64,000 nucleotides of DNA from DASZBX01 sp035943635 (GCA_035943635.1 DASZBX010000032.1:1-64000), one strand, 5' to 3'. Positions 35,823 to 44,902 are shown, counted from the first letter of the stretch. Numbers and translations are program-made. The notes: generated from the sequence alone by a model not told the origin.

Positions 35823-36755
35823 TCAGGCGAGGACTCGTCGCCTTCTGACCGTGACGGAGGCGAGGGCCAGGCAGAGGAGCACGCCGAGCACCGAGAAGGA
35901 CACCGTCACGCCGAGACCGCTTTGCGGACCGTAGTAGTAGGCCTGGTCGATGGTCAGTCCGATTCCGGTCAGCAGCAGCGGCCACGAGCTCAGCAGGAAA
36001 GCGAGCGGCCACGCCGACGAGGACCCAGCCCGGGCGACGGCGACCGCCACGGCGATGGCGCCCGCGGCGACGTAGACATAGTAGGAGTAGTGCCCGAGGG
36101 CCAGGCCGTAGGCGAACAGCGGTGCTGACAGCAGGAACCACCAGTGTCGGCCTTCGAGCCGGGGCGCGTTGCGGTGGAAGGCCGGAAAGACGACCAGCAC
36201 GGTGAACGACTGCAGGATCCAGGCCACGGCGGTCAGGCCGTAGGTCGCGAAGATTCCGAGATGCGCGACCATGAAATTCGTCAGGTACGCGCCGTATCCC
36301 ATGTCAGTGGCCACGGCCAGCAGAGTGACCACGCTCAAGACGCGACCGGTGCGCAGCCGTCCGAGGACCAGCGCCACGGCGAGCGCGGCCTCCAAGACGC
36401 ACGACACCGAGCTGAACCACAGCGGCAGCGCGACTTTCGACAGGACCGGCGAGAATTCGGTCACGAGCAGGACGGGCACGTACGCGGAGATCGCGGACTG
36501 CAGGACCAGGTTGGCGATGATCGTCTTGCGGGCGATGTCGCCGGTCAGCCGGCCGCGGGCGTTCGCCCCGGGCGCGCCGAAGCGGAGCCTGATCGCGAGG
36601 GAGCCGACGGAGAGCACGTCCGCCGCCTTCGGTCGACGCCGCCCCGGCTCGGCGTCGTCCATCAGGGTGGTGAGTATCTCCTCCGCCCTGGCCTCGCGGT
36701 AGTCCTTCGGCAAGTACCCGATCAGCTTCTGATAGCGCTGTTCGAGCGTGGTCAT
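35823..36755 (-). CDS. integral membrane protein partnered with a PadR regulator
   Basis: The 310-residue protein begins with a cytoplasmic segment of about 65 residues (YQKLIGYLPKDYREARAEEI) and has about eight membrane segments afterwards. The N-terminal pattern resembles other actinobacterial membrane proteins encoded with PadR genes; no function is known. Its ATG overlaps the PadR stop by 4 bp, so translation is coupled. Candidate roles are stress sensing or lipid or drug response, but nothing in the sequence decides. Confidence 0.75.
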   Translation of the reverse strand: MTTLEQRYQKLIGYLPKDYREARAEEILTTLMDDAEPGRRRPKAADVLSVGSLAIRLRFGAPGANARGRLTGDIARKTIIANLVLQSAISAYVPVLLVTEFSPVLSKVALPLWFSSVSCVLEAALAVALVLGRLRTGRVLSVVTLLAVATDMGYGAYLTNFMVAHLGIFATYGLTAVAWILQSFTVLVVFPAFHRNAPRLEGRHWWFLLSAPLFAYGLALGHYSYYVYVAAGAIAVAVAVARAGSSSAWPLAFLLSSWPLLLTGIGLTIDQAYYYGPQSGLGVTVSFSVLGVLLCLALASVTVRRRRVLA

Positions 36756-37135
36756 GCGATCCCTCCGATCAGTCCCGTGCGCTGCGCCGTGCTCGGCGCG
36801 CCTGCTGCGCCCGCCCGGTATCCCTTGAGCCGCTGGAGGGCCACGGCCGCCTCGGCCGCCATCCGTTGTGCCTGCTCGGCCACCTCGGCCGCGCCCGCGT
36901 CGGTCAGCCGGTAGTACCGGCGCAACCGTCCCGACTCGACCTCGTCGCGGTCGAGCACCACCAGTCCCTCGTCGGCCAGCCTGTCCAGGGCCCCGTAGAG
37001 CGTGCCGACTCGCAGGTCGACGTCGCCTTCGGTGATCCGGCGGACCTCCTGGGTGATGCCGTAGCCGTGCCGGGGCTGGTCGAGCAGCGCGGTCAGGATC
37101 AGGAACACGGGTTCCGTCCTTCGTGATTTCGACAT
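36752..37135 (-). CDS. PadR family regulator
   Basis: The 127-residue protein has the PadR winged helix: FLILTALLDQPRHGYGITQE, RVGTLYGALDRLADEGLV, RRYYRLTDAG, followed by a C-terminal dimerisation helix. It likely represses its own operon. I chose ATG 37135 (MSKSRR); an upstream GTG-like start at 37171 is improbable because the region is promoter-like. No ribosome site is seen before 37135, and TATATAT lies 10-16 nt upstream, so the transcript may be leaderless. Confidence 0.88.
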   Translation of the reverse strand: MSKSRRTEPVFLILTALLDQPRHGYGITQEVRRITEGDVDLRVGTLYGALDRLADEGLVVLDRDEVESGRLRRYYRLTDAGAAEVAEQAQRMAAEAAVALQRLKGYRAGAAGAPSTAQRTGLIGGIA

Positions 37136-37171
37136 AGGGCAATATATATCGCGGCGCGAGCTATAGGGCAA
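37133..37171 (-). promoter_or_regulatory. PadR operon promoter with direct repeats
   Basis: ATAGGGCAA occurs at 37134-37142 and 37163-37171. On the minus strand TTGCCC (left repeat) and an AT-rich box are spaced like -35 and -10 elements ahead of the start at 37135. The 29-bp period fits two sites on the same face of DNA. Confidence 0.4.
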
Positions 37172-37290
37172 GGCCTCTGATTCGCCCTGAGGCGGTGGGA
37201 CCTCTCCGGGCCGCCCGACCTACCGCGCACCGCCCCGCGTACCACCGACAAGGTGTGGCTAGGCCGGGTGCACAGGCAGATACTCGGTGC

Positions 37291-38151
37291 ATGGACGGAA
37301 AAGAGCAGCTCGGCGAGTTCCTGCAGACCCGCCGGGCCCGCCTGCAGCCGGAGGGCGTCGGGCTGGTCGTGTACGGCGACCGGCGCCGGGTGCCGGGTCT
37401 GCGGCGGGAGGAACTGGCCCTGCTGGCCGGGGTCAGCTCCTCGTACTACGCGCGGCTGGAGCAGGGGCAGTCGTCCAACGCCTCGCCCGAGGTGCTGGAC
37501 GCCATCGCCCAGGCGCTGCGCCTGGACGAGACCGAACGCCGCTACCTGCACGACCTGGCCACCGGCCCGCGGCGGCGCAGTCCGCGGCGGGCGGCGCCGG
37601 AGCGGGTCACGGCCGCCGTCCGGCAGCTGATGGCGGCGCTCGGCGACGTGCCCGCGGTGGTGATCGGCCGGCGCAGCGACGTCCTGGCCTGGAACCGCAC
37701 GGGCCACGCGCTCTACGCCGGGCACCTGGACCCGACCGGCCCGAACCGGCCGGGCGACCGTCCCAACATGGCCCGCCTGGTGTTCCTGGACGCGCACACC
37801 CGGGCGTTGTACGCGGACTGGCCCGCGAAGGCCAGGGCCGTGGCGGCGAACCTGCGCCTGGCGTCCGGGCAGCATCCGGACGACCCGGGGCTTGAGGCCC
37901 TGATCGGTGAGTTGACTGTGAAGAGCACCGAGTTCGCCGCGTTGTGGGCCGACCACCGGGTCAAGGACAACGACGCGGCGGTCTACGAGATGCGGCACCC
38001 GGTCGTGGGCACCGTGCTGGTCACCCAGCAGACGCTGCACACCGGGCGCAGCGAGCGGATCATCGTCGCGACGACCGAGGCGGGCTCGCCGTCACAGGCG
38101 GCGATGACGCTGCTGGCACACAGCGCGGCGCATCGGGCGGTCGGCGGCTAG
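37291..38151 (+). CDS. XRE family regulator with MmyB-type C-terminal domain
   Basis: The 286-residue protein has an N-terminal XRE helix-turn-helix (RRVPGLRREELALLAGVSSS, YYARLEQGQ, residues 33-65) and the MmyB-like PAS-type domain with VLAWNRTGHALYAGHL near 145 and HPVVGTVLVTQQTLHT near 245. Regulators of this group sense small hydrophobic ligands and often act on neighbouring genes. The metallo-beta-lactamase gene 200 bp downstream is the likely target. A second member of the family lies at 51487. Confidence 0.88.
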   Translation: MDGKEQLGEFLQTRRARLQPEGVGLVVYGDRRRVPGLRREELALLAGVSSSYYARLEQGQSSNASPEVLDAIAQALRLDETERRYLHDLATGPRRRSPRRAAPERVTAAVRQLMAALGDVPAVVIGRRSDVLAWNRTGHALYAGHLDPTGPNRPGDRPNMARLVFLDAHTRALYADWPAKARAVAANLRLASGQHPDDPGLEALIGELTVKSTEFAALWADHRVKDNDAAVYEMRHPVVGTVLVTQQTLHTGRSERIIVATTEAGSPSQAAMTLLAHSAAHRAVGG

Positions 38152-38353
38152 TCGCAGGGCGGCCGCGGTCACAGTTCGAGTTCGTATTCATCGTAAGTAT
38201 CAGCACCCGAGTTCGGTGTGGGCGCTTCGACGCGCCTGAAAACACGAGGCGGCACAAGGAATTCCAGCGCGCGCGCCCACTCGGCCGCCGCACCGCGATG
38301 CCGCGCGCCTCGTCGCCGCCGGACCGGACCACCACCCCTTCAAGGAGAAGACC

Positions 38354-39286
38354 GTGACTCAGCTCAACCAGGAGAACGCAGTGCACGAAATCAAGCTGGG
38401 CGACGTGACCGTCACCCGGATCGAGGAGATGCACGGCCCGATCGGCATGACCCCGGACCAGTTCTTCCCCGGCACGTCGGAGCAGGCGTGGCGCGAGAAC
38501 CGCTCCATGCTCGTCCCGGACCACCTGAACCCGGACGACAACATCGTCCAGGTCGCGATGCAGACCTGGCTGTTGCGCAGCGAGGGCCGGACCATCCTGA
38601 TCGACACCGGAGTCGGCAACGGCAAGGCCCGCCCGGCGGTCGGCGCCTGGGATCACCTGCGGCTCGACTACCTCGGCAACCTCGCCCGGGCGGGCGTGCA
38701 GCCGCAGGACGTCGACCTCGTGGTCAACACCCATCTGCACGTGGACCACGTCGGCTGGAACACGCGCCTAGCCGACGGCGAGTGGGTGCCGACGTTCCCG
38801 AACGCCGTCTACCTGATGCCGAAGGTGGACTTCGAATTCTGGAACCCGGTCAACAACTCCGGCATCCTCGGCGGCGTCAACGAGAACGTGTACGAAGACA
38901 GTGTCGCGCCCGTGCACGCCTACGGCCAGGTCACACTGTGGGAGGGCAGCTACCGGATCGACGCGAACCTGACCCTGGAGGCGGCGCCGGGCCACACGCC
39001 CGGGTCGAGCGTGGTCAAACTGGCCTCCGGGACCGACCGGGCGCTGTTCGCGGGCGATCTGATGCACACTCCGCTGCAAGTCACGCACGTGGAGCAGGAA
39101 AGCTGCTTCTGCGAGGACCCGGCCGGCTCGCGGATCACCCGGCGCCGACTGCTGTGCTGGGCCGCGGACGACAACGCGCTGGTGCTGCCCGCGCACTTCA
39201 GCGGGCACAGCGCCCTCGAGATCGAGCGGCAGGGGGAGGGGTTCGCCATCAAGCAGTGGGCGTCCTTCCCGCGCTACGCGGCCTGA
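38354..39286 (+). CDS. MBL fold metallo-hydrolase
   Basis: The 310-residue protein has the metallo-beta-lactamase metal motif THLHVDHVGW at residues 126-135 (H127, H129, D131, H132), LIDTGVGNG near 83, GHTPGSSVV near 212, FAGDLMHTP and a final HFSGHSA. The arrangement resembles quorum-quenching lactonases and related hydrolases of the AHL lactonase-like group. AAGGAGAAG precedes GTG 38354. The 200 bp upstream after the XRE gene hold its leader. Confidence 0.87.
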   Translation: MTQLNQENAVHEIKLGDVTVTRIEEMHGPIGMTPDQFFPGTSEQAWRENRSMLVPDHLNPDDNIVQVAMQTWLLRSEGRTILIDTGVGNGKARPAVGAWDHLRLDYLGNLARAGVQPQDVDLVVNTHLHVDHVGWNTRLADGEWVPTFPNAVYLMPKVDFEFWNPVNNSGILGGVNENVYEDSVAPVHAYGQVTLWEGSYRIDANLTLEAAPGHTPGSSVVKLASGTDRALFAGDLMHTPLQVTHVEQESCFCEDPAGSRITRRRLLCWAADDNALVLPAHFSGHSALEIERQGEGFAIKQWASFPRYAA

Positions 39287-39295
39287 GCCGCGGCC

Positions 39296-39575
39296 ATGTC
39301 TGCGGCCACGGTTGCGGCGTCCAGTGCGGAGAGCCCGGTCGTCGGCCCGACCTCCGGGCCGGTCCGGGGGCGGCGGCACGCGTACGGCGCGGTCTTCCAC
39401 GGCGTGCCGCACGCGGCCACGCCGATCGGCGGGCAGCGGTTCGCCGCACCCCGGCCGCACCGGCCGTGGACCGAGTGCCGGGACGCGTCCGGTCCGGGGC
39501 CGACCGCGCCGCAGCCGCGCCGGGACGCGTTCGGCGACCTGGACATGTCGCTCTACTTCGGTGGCAGCGCGGCGC
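39296..39575 (+). pseudogene. carboxylesterase, N-terminal remnant
   Basis: From ATG 39296 the frame reads GPVRGRRHAYGAVFHGVPHA, then RFAAPRPHRPW, RDASGPGPTAPQPRRDAFG and LDMSLYFGG, matching the first 90 residues of type B carboxylesterases (usually about 500). At about 39575 homology ends, just before the kinase gene. The catalytic Ser, Glu and His are all missing. It is debris left by a deletion. Confidence 0.75.
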
Positions 39576-39593
39576 CCCGGCTACCCTTGCCCT

Positions 39594-40169
39594 GTGGAAA
39601 CGGTGTGGGTGGTCGCCGGGGCGCCGGGCGCGGGCAAGAGCACGGTCGCGGCCGCCCTGGCGCGGGCGCTGACACCGCACCCGGCGCTGCTGGACAAGGA
39701 CACGGTCTACAGCTCCTTCGTCGACGCGGTCCTCGAGGCGGCGGGCAAAGGCTTGGGCGAACGGGAAGGGCCCTGGTACGACGAGCACGTCAAAGTACAC
39801 GAATACGACGGCTTGGCCGCGACGACCCGGCAGATCCGCGGCCACGGATGCCCGGTGCTGCTCGTCGCGCCGTTCACCGGACAGATCCGGGACCCCGGAC
39901 GCTGGGCCGCCTTCTGCGCGCAGCTCGGCGGCGACCCGGTGCGCCTGGTCTGGGTCGGCTGCGCGCCCGACACGCTGCGCCGCAGGCTGCTCGGCCGGGG
40001 CAGCCACCGGGACGAGGGCAAACTCGCCGCGTTCGAGGCCTTCGTCGCGCGGATGACGCCCGACGTGCCGCCGCCGGTCCCGCACATCGCGGTGGACAAC
40101 ACGGACGAAGACCGTCCGCTGATCCCGGAGGTAATCGCCGCGTTGCTCGCCGCCGGGCCGAGCGCCTGA
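39594..40169 (+). CDS. P-loop kinase-like ATPase (AAA_33 type)
   Basis: The 191-residue protein begins with a Walker A motif GAPGAGKST at residues 9-17, then LLDKDTVYSSFVDAV, VLLVAPFTGQIRD (Walker B-like), WVGCAPDTLRRRLLGRG (lid) and HIAVDNT near the end. This matches small-molecule or nucleotide kinases of the AAA_33 family; the substrate is unknown. GTG 39594 lies next to the esterase remnant, so the native promoter may have been lost. Confidence 0.82.
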   Translation: METVWVVAGAPGAGKSTVAAALARALTPHPALLDKDTVYSSFVDAVLEAAGKGLGEREGPWYDEHVKVHEYDGLAATTRQIRGHGCPVLLVAPFTGQIRDPGRWAAFCAQLGGDPVRLVWVGCAPDTLRRRLLGRGSHRDEGKLAAFEAFVARMTPDVPPPVPHIAVDNTDEDRPLIPEVIAALLAAGPSA

Positions 40170-40395
40170 ACCCCCGGCTGCGCGGCCCGGAAACCGTGGC
40201 GGGGGCTCGCATCCGCGGCTCGCATCCCCGGTTCGGCGCCGCGGCGTGAATCCGCAGGCTGAGTCGGCAGGCTTGACCGGGGTAAGATCACGTGATCGGA
40301 TAATCAGCGAGCGTACAAGGCGCGCGACCCGATCCTCCCCGTGTCCACCGCCCGCCCCGGGCGGCGCCGCGGCCGGCGACGAAAGCGAGACCACG

Positions 40396-41214
40396 GTGCA
40401 GCACCGCCCCGCCTGGGCCCCCGACGAGGTCGACATCGAACTGCCGTCCGCCGCGCGGATGTACGACTACTACCTCGGCGGCTCACACAATTTCGCCGCC
40501 GACCGGGCACTGGCCGAACAGGCCATCCGGCACTGGCCGGACCTGCCCTACATGGCCCGGGCGAACCGGGCCTTCCTGCACCGGTCGATCGCGGTGCTGA
40601 GCGAGCTGGGCGTGGACCAGTACCTGGACCTGGGCTCCGGGATCCCCACCAACGGCAACGTGCACGACGTCGCGCGGTCGCTGAACCCGGCCGCCCGCAC
40701 CGTCTACGTGGACGCCGACCTGGTCGCCGTCGCGCACAGCGCCGCGCTGCTGACCGGGGTCCCGGGCACCGCGGTCGTGCACGCCGACCTGCGCGACCCG
40801 CAGGCGATCCTGGCCGACCCGGTGCTGAACGGCTGCCTGGACCTGAGCCGCCCGGTCGCGGTGCTGCTGCTCTCGGTGCTGCCCTTCATCCGGGACGAGG
40901 ACGACCCGGGCGCCGTGGTCGACGCCTTCCACGACGCGACCGTGCCCGGTTCCTACCTCGTGGTCAGCCACGGCACCAACGACTACAGCCCCGAGCGGGC
41001 CAACCGGGCCGCGGGCGTCTACAGCAACGCGGCCAACTCGCTCACCCTGCGCAGCCGCGAGGACGTCGCCCGCCTGATGGGCGCCTACGAGCTGATCCCG
41101 CCCGGCCTGACCGACATGATCAACTGGCGGCCGGACCCGCACGCGGACCCCGACCCGCTCGGCGGCGACGTGGCCCGGTACTCCTTCTACGCCGCCGTGG
41201 GCCGCCGCGGGTGA
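40396..41214 (+). CDS. SAM-dependent methyltransferase, DUF574 type (second copy)
   Basis: The 272-residue protein is a close paralogue of the one at 19893, with RMYDYYLGGSHNFAADRA, QYLDLGSGIPTNGNVHDVA, VYVDADLVAVAHS and LPFIRDEDDPG. GTG 40396 is chosen by alignment of the N-termini (V/MQH-RP-WAPDE). A GNAT gene follows 71 nt downstream in the same direction. Substrate unknown. Confidence 0.9.
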   Translation: MQHRPAWAPDEVDIELPSAARMYDYYLGGSHNFAADRALAEQAIRHWPDLPYMARANRAFLHRSIAVLSELGVDQYLDLGSGIPTNGNVHDVARSLNPAARTVYVDADLVAVAHSAALLTGVPGTAVVHADLRDPQAILADPVLNGCLDLSRPVAVLLLSVLPFIRDEDDPGAVVDAFHDATVPGSYLVVSHGTNDYSPERANRAAGVYSNAANSLTLRSREDVARLMGAYELIPPGLTDMINWRPDPHADPDPLGGDVARYSFYAAVGRRG

Positions 41215-41285
41215 GCGGCCCACCGGGCGGCCCGCCGCCACCCGCGGCCACCGCTCTATCCGCTCCGCACGGCTTGGACGAAACT

Positions 41286-42287
41286 GTGATCATCAGAGAG
41301 TTGGACCCGTCGCGGGTCGAGGCGGACCTGGCCGCGGTCCTGCCGCTCTGGCGCGAGTTCACCGGAAACGTCTTCGGCCGGGCCTTCCGCTGGGGCCCGA
41401 CCCAGCTGCGCGAGTCCACCGGGCGCGGCCCGACCAGGTTCGGGCTGACGCTCGCCGCCTTCGCCGGCCCGGCCGAGACCGAACCGGTCGGATTCGCCTA
41501 TGTCACGATGGCCACCAAGGAGAACGTGGACTCCGGCGACGTGCTGGTCCTGCTGCGCGCGGACCAGGAGCAGGACCCCGGCGCCGCGGCCGCCGCAGCC
41601 CTGCTGGCCGTCGCGCGCGAACGCCTGGCCGCCGCCGGACGGGCGAAGCTGACGGTCAACGTGGCCGCCGATCCGGCGCCGGGCTACGCGCCGCTGGTCC
41701 TCGGGCCGTCCGTGTTCACGGCGTTGTTCATGACCCTGGACCTGGCCGCGGCCGACCCGCGGCAGCTCGACTCCTGGGCCGCGCCGGGCCCGGCCAACGA
41801 CGCCTACCGGCTGGTGCGGTGGATCGACCGCTGTCCGGATGATCTGGTCGAGTCCTTCGCGGTCGCGACCGCCGCGATGGACGACGCGCCGGTGGAGGCC
41901 CTGGAACTGGACCACGCCCGCCTGACCGTGGAGCGCATCCGGGCCGGCGAGAAGTTCCGGACGGAGTGCGGGGTGCAGATGCACGTGGTGGCCGCGGTGG
42001 CCCCGGCCGGCGAGATCGCGGGCACCTGCCTGGTCTCGCGCTACCCGGACGAACCCGACAACGTCGGCATCGCGACCACCTCGGTGCTGCGCGGCCACCG
42101 CGGTCACGGGCTCGGCCTGCGGATCAAGGCCGACTCGACCCGCTGGCTGCGCGAGCTCTACCCGGAGACGCGCTGGATCTACACGTTCAACAACCACACC
42201 AACGAGTACATGCTCGCGGTCAACCACCGCATGGGATACCAGCATGTATGCACCTGGCATCTCTACCTGCACGCCACCGGGATGTGA
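41286..42287 (+). CDS. GNAT family N-acetyltransferase, double-domain
   Basis: The 333-residue protein has a degenerate N-terminal GNAT half (residues 1-150) and an intact C-terminal half with the acetyl-CoA loop VLRGHRGHGLGLRIKADSTR near residue 262 and the final NNHTNEYMLAVNHRMGYQ. This resembles actinobacterial acetyltransferases such as those used in mycothiol synthesis or self-resistance. The start is the GTG at 41286 (VIIRELDPSR). It is probably cotranscribed with the methyltransferase. Confidence 0.85.
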   Translation: MIIRELDPSRVEADLAAVLPLWREFTGNVFGRAFRWGPTQLRESTGRGPTRFGLTLAAFAGPAETEPVGFAYVTMATKENVDSGDVLVLLRADQEQDPGAAAAAALLAVARERLAAAGRAKLTVNVAADPAPGYAPLVLGPSVFTALFMTLDLAAADPRQLDSWAAPGPANDAYRLVRWIDRCPDDLVESFAVATAAMDDAPVEALELDHARLTVERIRAGEKFRTECGVQMHVVAAVAPAGEIAGTCLVSRYPDEPDNVGIATTSVLRGHRGHGLGLRIKADSTRWLRELYPETRWIYTFNNHTNEYMLAVNHRMGYQHVCTWHLYLHATGM

Positions 42288-42327
42288 CGGCAGCCGACCT
42301 CCGCCGGACCAAAGTCATCTGATCTTT

Positions 42328-42359
42328 GCGGCGCGCGGTGGGTGTCCGCCGCGCGCCGC
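42328..42359. terminator. hairpin terminator
   Basis: GCGGCGCGCGG (42328-42338) pairs with CCGCGCGCCGC (42349-42359) around a 10-nt loop, between the convergent GNAT and LacI-type genes. Confidence 0.65.
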
Positions 42360-42377
42360 CGGGGGCCGGGCCGCGGC

Positions 42378-43298
42378 TCAGGACCGGGGCGGTGCGGCGC
42401 TCTCGCGCACGATCAGCTCCGGCACGACCGGGGCCGGGGCGGGCTTGGCCTCCCCGCGCATCAGGGCCAGCAGGGTCTCCATGCAGCGCTGGCCGACCTC
42501 CTCGAAGTCCTGGCGGACCGTGGTCAGCGCCGGGATGAAGAAGGGAGCCTCGGGCAGGTCGTCGAAGCCGACCACGCTCAGGTCCCCGGGGACCGTCCGG
42601 CCCTGCTCGTGCAGGGCCTTGATCAGGCCCAGCGCCATCTGGTCGTTGCCGGCGAACACGGCCGTGGCGTCCGGCTGGGCCAGCACCTTCGCGGCCGCGT
42701 CGTGCCCGGACTGCGGGGTCCAGTCGCCCTCGATCACCGGGGGCGCGGACAGCCCGGCCGCGCCGAGCTCCTCGCGCCAGCCGCGCACCCGGGCCTCGGC
42801 CTCGCTCCACCGCGGCGGGCCGCTGACGTGCAGGATCGTGCGATGGCCGAGCCCGATCAGGTGCCGCACGGCCAGCCGGGCGCCGAGCACCTGGTCGACC
42901 ATCACGCTCGGGATCTCCTTCGGACCGGACACCTCGACCATCACCAGCGGAACGTGCGAGGTCAGGCCGTGTACCGCGTGCACCGCGGTGTCCACCGGGG
43001 CGATCACGGCGATGCCGTCGACGGCCGCGTTGATCAGGTAGTCCAGTGCCTCGCGCATGGTCGTGGCGTTGACCGTGCGCAGCGTGGCCAGGGTGACGAA
43101 GTACCCGGCCGCCCGGGCCGCGCCCTCGATCCCGAACAGGGTGCTGGCCGGGCCGTAGTGCGTGGTGTCCACGGTCACCACGCCCAGCGACATCGACTCG
43201 CGGGTGACCAGCGCGCGGGCGGCCCGGTTCGGCCGGTAGCCCAACTGGGCGATCGCCTGGCGCACCCGCTCGCGTGCCTCCGGGCTCACGTGCGGGCG
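42378..43298 (-). pseudogene. LacI family regulator lacking its helix-turn-helix
   Basis: The frame begins at the hinge, RPHVSPEARERVRQAIAQLG and YRPNRAARALVTR, and continues through a complete periplasmic-binding-protein-like sensor domain (SLGVVTVDTTHYGPASTLFG to the C-terminal stop at 42378). The first 45 or so residues, which contain the DNA-binding motif, are missing. At about 43298 the gene abuts the tail of a solute-binding protein on the other strand. A GTG at 43289 could start translation, but the product cannot bind an operator in the usual way. Confidence 0.8.
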
Positions 43299-43456
43299 GG
43301 GACCCGGACCACGCCGCGGCCAAGAAGTACCTGGAGTGGGCCGTCTCCCCGGCCACCGCGCTGGAGAACGCGCAGAAGGTCAACGCCTTCCAGGGCCGCA
43401 CCGACGTGCCCGGCCTGGTCACCGTGCTCGGCCCGGTGGCACGAGCCGCCTGGTAA
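43299..43456 (+). pseudogene. C-terminal remnant of an extracellular solute-binding protein
   Basis: The plus frame reads DPDHAAAKKYLEWAVSPATA, then NAQKVNAFQGRTDVPG and ends at TAA 43456. This is the form of the end of a family 1 sugar ABC-transporter binding protein. A divergent LacI/ABC pair is a standard arrangement, so one deletion appears to have removed the start of both. Confidence 0.65.
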
Positions 43457-43510
43457 ATTCGGGCGGGCTGCTACTGGCCTACAAAAACTATAAACCCTAC
43501 ACTTCGTAGC

Positions 43511-43780
43511 ATGACAACGTACACGTTGAGCGAGGCTCGGGCGCATTTGGGCGAAGTCGTGCGCAAGGCCCGGTACGGTCGGGAGATCGTGGAGCTGACC
43601 GAACACGGCGAGCCAGCCGCAGTTGTGATAAGCCCGGAGTTGCTTGAGTACTACCGTGGCCTGGAGGATGCGCACGAACTGGCTGAGGTCGAACGGATCA
43701 AAGCCGAGGGCCGGATGACTGTCCCGCACGCCGAGGTGGCCGCGATGTTCGGCCTCTCCCCGGACGGCCGCCCCCTGTGA
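43511..43780 (+). CDS. Phd/YefM-type antitoxin
   Basis: The 89-residue protein has the N-terminal Phd fold (TLSEARAHLGEVVRKARYGR, EIVELTEHGEPAAVVISPEL) that binds DNA as a dimer, and a C-terminal helix that would wrap the toxin. The AT-rich sequence before it (43475-43508) is its promoter. Its stop overlaps the toxin GTG by 4 bp. Confidence 0.88.
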   Translation: MTTYTLSEARAHLGEVVRKARYGREIVELTEHGEPAAVVISPELLEYYRGLEDAHELAEVERIKAEGRMTVPHAEVAAMFGLSPDGRPL

Positions 43781-44059
43781 CCGACATCCCTGCCCCATCT
43801 GGCCGTTACGAACTGGTCTGGGAACCCGAGGCCATCGACCGTCTCGCAGCCTTGGTCAAGCAGTACCCGGAAGCAGCCCAGGCGGTCGTGCCAGCCATCT
43901 ACGAGTTGGCCGCCGATCCCCGCCCGACCGGGTCGACGCCGTTGGGCGGCTCAGGTACCCGGCGACTGCTGCTCGGCTACTATCGTCCTCTACGAAGTCT
44001 CAGATGAACCGCCGGTCGTACAGATCTTCTTGGTCGGCCGGGCTGATCAGCCGCGTTGA
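43777..44059 (+). pseudogene. RelE/ParE-type toxin, frameshifted near the C-terminus
   Basis: From GTG 43777 the frame reads RYELVWEPEAIDRLAALVKQ, LAADPRPTGSTPLGGSGTRR and LLLGYYR, then stops at 44007 after PLRSLR. In another frame from about 43988 the DNA continues LYEVSDEPPVVQIFLVGRAD up to TGA 44059, the normal end of the family. The loss of two bases (or gain of one) after YYR explains this. The lost C-terminal strand carries residues needed for activity in RelE/ParE, so the toxin is probably inactive. Confidence 0.8.
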
Positions 44060-44060
44060 A

Positions 44061-44100
44061 CGCCCGCGGGCGCGGCCGTCGCCAGTCGCGCCCGCGGGCG
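44061..44100. terminator. bidirectional hairpin terminator
   Basis: CGCCCGCGGGCGCG (44061-44074) pairs perfectly with CGCGCCCGCGGGCG (44087-44100) around a 12-nt loop, between the toxin and the convergent glycosidase remnant. Confidence 0.75.
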
Positions 44101-44107
44101 GCTCGGG

Positions 44108-44862
44108 TCAGCCTAGGGACCATTTCTGGTTGCTGCCGCCGTTGCAGGTCCAGAGTTCGGCCAGGGCTCCGTCGGCGGTGCAGGTGCCGGTGACGTCGAA
44201 GCAGAGGCCGGATTGGGTGCTGGTGATGGTGCCGTTGGCGTTGACGGTCCACTGCTGATTGGCGCCGCCGTCGCACGGCCAGATGTCGGCCACGGTGCCC
44301 TCGGTATTGCTGCCGTCGGGCACGTCCAGGCACTTGCCCGAGCCGGCGCCGATGACCGGTCCGGTGAACGCGCCGGAACCGGATTGGCCGTACCCGGCCG
44401 CGACGATGTTCGCCTGGACCGCGTTGTCGGCCGCATCGGTCGGGTAACCGCTGCTCATCACGCCTTCGAAGAACGAGCCGACCGACGACTTGCTGTTGTC
44501 GCCGCCGATGCCGAGCAGGATGGCGCCTTCCTGGTGCATGGGTGCGTAGCCGCCGAGATTCGGTTCCGCGCCGCTGTACCAGGTGGTCAGGCCACCGGAT
44601 CGGGAGTTGCCGCCCTTGACGGCATACGTGTTCTGACCGTTGTTCTTCAGCAGGGCCGTGACATACGTGCTGCCGTTGCCCTTGTTGTTCGTGTCCGAGC
44701 CGTTGCCGCCGGCGAACAGCCCGTCCTCCATGTCGGCCTGGACCCACGGGCCGGAGCCGGAGCACGGGGTGAACCAGCATTCTGTGCTCAGGTTGACGGC
44801 GTCCATGTGGCCGTTGCCGTTGCCGTGGGCGTGGTTGTTCGTCGCGATCCGTGATCCCGGCC
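44108..44862 (-). pseudogene. alpha-L-arabinofuranosidase B (GH54-like), N-terminus missing, with ricin-type lectin domain
   Basis: The frame, readable from about 44862, has NNHAHGNG, then MDAVNLSTECWFTPCSGSGP, ADMEDGLFAGGNG, TTWYSGAEPNLGGYAPMHQE and FFEGVMSSGYPTDAADNAVQ, matching the C-terminal part of the arabinofuranosidase B catalytic domain. It is followed by a carbohydrate-binding beta-trefoil with repeated Q-x-W motifs (NQQWTV, NQKWSL). The signal peptide and first part of the catalytic domain are absent. An ATG at 44806 is internal. It is debris of a secreted hemicellulase. Confidence 0.75.
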
Positions 44863-44902
44863 CCGCTCCCGCCGATGCACGCCGATGCGCGCCGGCCGAA
44901 TC

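Noticed and set aside
43777..44007. Short toxin as a natural compact variant
   Set aside because: The missing family-like C-terminus is present intact in another frame immediately downstream, which shows a frameshift.
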